Source of the DNA: Beroe forskalii
Taxonomy: Eukaryota; Ctenophora; Nuda; Beroida; Beroidae
NCBI GenBank assembly: GCA_011033025.1
Contig: WFMF01000022.1
Span: forward strand, 558,001-622,000
DNA length: 64,000 nucleotides
Reading direction: 5' to 3'
Part shown: in pieces, positions 59,993 through 64,000 of the stretch
Position numbering within the stretch: position 1 is the stretch's first letter
How the letters are laid out: the number at the start of each line of letters is the position of its first letter
Translations under genes and position numbers: made by a program
Notes under the pieces: model-generated
What the model was told of the DNA's origin: nothing
Databases searched by the model: none
The model's input: the letters and a program-made list of their open reading frames with translations, nothing else

Positions 59993-60121
59993 CCTGAATG
60001 CTTATGGTTTTGTTAAGAGTGTCTGGATGTGTTGATGTTCTGTTAACCTTGAAAACAGCGGACGAGGTTAACAGAACATCAACACATCCAGACACTCTTA
60101 ACAAAACCATAAGCATTCAGG
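59993..60121. repeat. Perfect 57-bp inverted repeat at the LINE 5' end
   Basis: 59993-60049 is the exact reverse complement of 60065-60121, with a 15-nt loop. The right arm is LINE coding sequence (reads NRTSTHPDTLNKTISIQEV). The left arm is an inverted copy of it and directly abuts the palindrome array. Confidence 0.95.
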
Positions 60122-62348
60122 AGGTGAGCTCCACCATCAAGTCACTCAAATCAGGTAAAGCCTCATCGACCGACATGATAAGCAATGAATTACTTAAATG
60201 TTTAGACATTAATCACATCAACTTCTAACTAACTTCTTTAACTTATGCCTTGATCACAGTATTTATCCATGGAACGAAAGTATAATTACCCCTCTTCATA
60301 AAAAGGATGTCTCTAACCCTGATAACTACAGAGCAATTGCTGTGAGTAGTGTAATAGGCAAAGTGTTCTCAACAATTTTACTAGAGCGATTGAAAATATT
60401 CAAAAGTGAAAATTGCCCTGACCCCCTAACCAACTTGGATTCACCAAGGGTGCACAAACATACGATCACATACTAACCATGCAAACTATTGCAGCTAAGT
60501 ATAGGAAGATGCATAAACCCGTCTACGCAATATTTGTGGACTTCAAGAAAGCATTCGACTCTGTCTGTCGCCAAGCGTTATTTCAAAAATTAGCCAAAAT
60601 GGGTGTGACAGGAAAATTTTTCAGTGTCCTTAAGTATATGTACACTAATTCATATGCATTCATCAAACTTTCTGGGCATCATAGTAAGCGTATAGATATA
60701 TCAAAGGGTACAGAGCAAGGTCACCCTCTCACCAGATCTGTTCAAAATTTTCATAGGTGACCTCTCACCGCTTTTAGAAATATTTTGTGGACCTAAACTA
60801 TCACGCCTCAAAATAAGTCATCTTCTATGGGCTGACGATCTTATCATGTTGTCACTCGACCCCAAAACATGCCAAGCACAGCTCAACATTCTTGCGAACT
60901 ACTGCTCTGAATGGGGTATTGAAGTGAATAAAACTAAAACAAAAGTCATGATTTTTGGAAAGAATGGTAACTCAGATCAAAATTTAGAATTTAAACTTGG
61001 CGGCACAAACTTGGAAGTAGTAGAAAATTACTGTTACCTAGGAATAACACTTCGCAATACTGGTGAACTATCAACAGCTCAATCAATACTTAAAACAAAA
61101 GCCATGAGAGCATTCTTTGGCCTGAAACGCACAGTGATCCGCTCAAAATTATCATTCAGAGCACTAAACACACTATTCGACTCACTCATAAAAACCTATA
61201 GCACTCTATTGAGCACCGATCTGGACACCAACTAGCGCTATCAACAAAGGTATGATCAAGCATGTCGAACATAGCCCATTCAATGTTAGGAATTTCATCT
61301 CGAAAATCAACCGTATGCCGTCTGAAAAGTTCATCTTTCATTCCTCAAGTGGGCCCTAGGTGTGCATCGCAAAGCCTCTAATGTGGGTGTCTGGGGTGAG
61401 AGTGGGAGATACCCTCTGATTTATCAAGCAATTCGTCTTACACTTAATTATTTCAAACGAATATCCAAACTCCCCAAGAGCACATTTATCAAAGCTGCCC
61501 TGTGTGAACAAAAAGCATTAAATCTCCCCCTGGTACAAAAAACATTGAGCCTCTTCTAAAACTGATGATATTTATCACCAAGATCACGTTACTGCGTTGC
61601 GTGTGTTGAAAATCCACAGTTCAAACCAAAAAATACGCCAAAAAGTCAATCAAGAATTCAACCGCTACCAAGTTGCAAATTCCGCGTACAGACAATAGTA
61701 AAGTCACTAACTGAACACTTCACTAATTGCTGGGAATATGAAAAATCCGAATCATCTAAACTATCATTCTATCACGCGTGCAAGAAAAAATTTGCAAGAG
61801 AACCATATTTAGATATATCAAAGGGATTTTCGCGAAGATATAACACAACCAAATTCAGAATTAGTTCTCACGATCTGGAAATTGAATGTGGAAGATACAA
61901 TAAAATACCGAGAGAAGCGCGTATTTGTTCATGGTGTAACACATCAATGGGTGTTAACGTGATAGAAGATGAACTTCACGCAATCAATGACTGTGACCTG
62001 TATGGTAGCCTGCGCAATAAGCTTATCACGAGACTGAATAAAGCTCCAGGACCTCAATCTGACACGCCTATTGATCAATCTCAACTCAAAGCTAATTTTC
62101 ACACTCTCCTATCACCATATGTCTCCACCAACCTGGACAATCATACTGCATTCAACGACCATCACACAGCCACTAGTGACGAGGATATCTCACTAAGTCA
62201 AAGACGTGAATACATAATCAACTGCATGTGCACATTTCTATGTCATGTCATTGAAACCAGACGCAAATATATGAACGAGTTAAAGGAAAAAGAGAAACGA
62301 GCAAACACACTCACTATTTACATAGCAAATGGCATATCACAAAACTAA
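60050..62348 (+). mobile_element. 5'-truncated, degenerate non-LTR retrotransposon (LINE)
   Basis: Decayed reverse-transcriptase ORF read across several frames. The segment up to 60228 carries the pre-RT motif IKSLKSGKASSTDMISNELL. 60479-60760 carries the first catalytic Asp block (AIFVDFKKAFDSV) and GTEQGHPL. 60770-61235 carries the second catalytic block LLWADDLIML (the YADD box) and the thumb (NYCYLGITL). Later segments (61362-61559 and 61790-62348) carry the C-terminal domain with KFRISSHDLEIECGRYN and a Cys/His motif (ICSWC...ELHAINDC). Frameshifts near 60225, 60425 and 60735, and a nonsense codon near 61207 (LY-stop-APIW), show it is inactive. The endonuclease region is missing. The layout suggests a CR1/Jockey-like clade, not proven. 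No poly-A tail seen. Confidence 0.85.
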
Positions 62349-62572
62349 AATGAAGGTAAAAATGGCGTGTCACAGTCTGTCACCTATGCGCTGATTCAAT
62401 AATTATCATACCTTACACTCACACATTTACATCAGCTCGATTTCACTGCCAAATCAACTATGATGGAGTATCCTGCATAAATGGGCCTCACTTATTCACA
62501 GCCGGATTGATCCATAACCCCCCGTGAACTAAATCCTCCCAAAGATGTTAGAACGGAATTCGGTAGTCCATA

Positions 62573-63480
62573 GGCCCAAGAACCACCAAAAAAAAGTTGC
62601 CCAAGAAAATCCTTGGGGAACCTTGATTTTTTACCCCTTTTTTACCCACGCGTAGGGTAAAACTTTAAGAGGCCATATCTCTGCTTCCTTTTGAGATAGA
62701 GAGGTCAACGACCAGTCTAAAATGTGCGCAATGGTCACATTTGGTTGGGCGGGTCAAGGTTTGAAGTCGTTATCTCGAACCGTTTTCGAGATAATCCCCA
62801 AAAACCCCTTTTTCGCTAAGCGCAAAGGGGTAAAAAAGTGGTACTGCTAAATTTGGCTCTACTGCAGGCAAATTGACCATTTTTGTAATTGTAGAAACGT
62901 TTCTGAGTCGCATATAGTCTAAAGTTGCACCGAAAAAAAGTTGCCCAAGATATTCCATAAGGAACCCCCATTTTTACCCCTTTTTCGTACCCCCGTAAGC
63001 GAAAATTTGAAATTGGGATATCTCCGCTTCCTTTTGAGATAGAGAGGTCAACGACCAGTCTAAAATGAGCGCAATGGTCATATTTAGTGGGGCGGATCAA
63101 GGTTTGAAGTCGTTATCTCAAACCGTTTTCGAGATAATCCCCAAAAACCCCTTTTTCGCTAAGCGCAAAGGGGTAAAAAGTGGTACTGCTAAATTTGGCT
63201 CTATGCTGCAGGTAAATTGACCATTTTCATGATTGGAGACACATTTCTGAGTCGTTTACAGTCTAAAGTTGCACCAAGAAAAAGTTGCCCAAGATATTCC
63301 ATAGGGAACCTCCATTTTAACCCCTTTTTCATACCCCTGCATGAGCGAAAATTAGAAATGTGGATATCTCGGCTTCCTTTGGCGATACAAAGGTCAGCAA
63401 TCAATCTAGAATATGTTGAATGAGCATATATTTGGTGGGGTAGAGCATAGTTTGAGGCCGCTTTTTCCATCGGCTTTGAA
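62573..63480. repeat. 345-bp satellite, 2.6 copies
   Basis: Three successive copies (landmark GAGATAGAGAGGTCAACGAC at about 62693 and 63036, diverged third near 63381; spacing 343-346 bp). Each unit holds a 10-bp stem TTATCTCGAA/TTCGAGATAA (62770-62794 in copy 1) and a second stem ACCCCTTT/AAAGGGGT with inner CGC/GCG (62804-62831). Related minus-strand frames with MEYLGQLF arise from the repeat. Confidence 0.9.
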
Positions 63481-63871
63481 GATAATTGCTCAAAATTCCA
63501 TTTTTCGTCACTTCTATGGAGTCAGCTAGATTTTCCATCATCCCTAATTAGTGCAATTAAAATGGTCTTATCAAGGCTTTTAAATTTAGAAATGGTTTCA
63601 ATAATGGCATAAACCATCGTGGGTTGTCAATCTATGATCAACGTCAAATTATTGGTTAATTATTAATGGTGGCCAATCCTGTACCCAATATCGATTAATC
63701 CTCGTTGACTTGCCCCAGTTATTGTTAATTTGGGTAATTCAAGACTAGTCACAATTAAATCCATTATTTGTTTGTGAAATACAAGTCAACAAAAACCTAT
63801 ATAACTGTCAAATTTTTGCTGCTTTTAGTTATTGCTGGTTGTTGGTTTTTCTGTACTGTCAATAATTTTAG
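63481..63871. other. Non-coding stretch
   Basis: AT-rich, nothing recognised. Ends in a T-rich acceptor-like tract. Confidence 0.4.
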
Positions 63872-63987
63872 ATCTTCGTAATAAAATTGTTGACCTGAAG
63901 TGCGGGCAGAAGAAAACGAAAGCCATTCTTCACGAGCTCAGTGATTCGGAAAAAGCCTTGACAGTATTTATCTATAGCTTTCGCAGT
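63872..63987 (+). CDS. Probable exon at the window edge
   Basis: Acceptor (CTGTCAATAATTTTAG), then a 116-nt open segment reading LRNKIVDLKCGQKKTKAILH then ELSDSEKALTVFIYSFRS, then a perfect donor GT|GTGAGT. GC-richer than the preceding DNA. Product not recognised. The gene would continue to the right. Confidence 0.35.
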
Positions 63988-64000
63988 GTGAGTTCAATAT

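Noticed and set aside
62770-63470. Family of MEYLGQLF-type minus-strand proteins
   Set aside because: The frames repeat with the 345-bp satellite, lie in different frames and lack starts or splice sites. They are satellite shadows.

Overview
This window is animal nuclear DNA. Genes are spliced, with GT/AG introns whose codon phases agree. They sit in long AT-rich non-coding stretches with minisatellites, terminal-inverted-repeat elements and a decayed LINE. A DM/DMA-domain transcription factor marks it as metazoan. CpG is not depleted, which fits an invertebrate. I suspect an early-branching animal such as a cnidarian, but the sequence alone does not settle the phylum.

Layout. 1-6.3 kb: an intronless DBF4-like gene (minus, 2138-2857, own TATA box), a tiny TATA-driven acidic peptide gene (plus, 3966-4085), and one isolated probable exon (minus, 6168-6268). 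7.1-8.1 kb: a 33-bp minisatellite. 9.0-10.0 kb: an intronless SLC35G/EamA-like transporter broken by one apparent frameshift. 10.2-13.5 kb: a 3.27-kb element with perfect 35-bp terminal inverted repeats built from small palindromes, whose interior is a satellite. It is followed by a 0.42-kb MITE flanked by TA (13520-13937). 16.1-32.0 kb: the main gene, a DMRT (DM + DMA domain) transcription factor on the minus strand. Seven coding exons were reconstructed with matching phases. The exon coding the start of the DM domain was not found. Its introns carry many minisatellites, and several copy the gene's own splice junctions. 33.8-56 kb: mostly AT-rich non-coding DNA with a CG-dinucleotide tract, a GACACCAG array, small dispersed repeats and one ambiguous small gene at 50.4-50.9 kb. 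56.2-56.6 kb: the first exon of an unrecognised secreted protein. 58.1-60.1 kb: a large head-to-head array of about 50-bp units, each centred on a 19-bp palindrome. It runs into a perfect 57-bp hairpin that opens a 5'-truncated, frameshifted LINE (to about 62.35 kb). 62.57-63.48 kb: a 345-bp satellite. A probable exon lies at the right edge.

There is no operon logic here. The genes look independent: a replication-kinase regulator, a transporter and a developmental transcription factor. The most unusual material is structural: the palindromic TIR element with a satellite core, the inverted palindrome array joined to the LINE hairpin, and the DMRT intron whose donor and acceptor regions are both locally duplicated.
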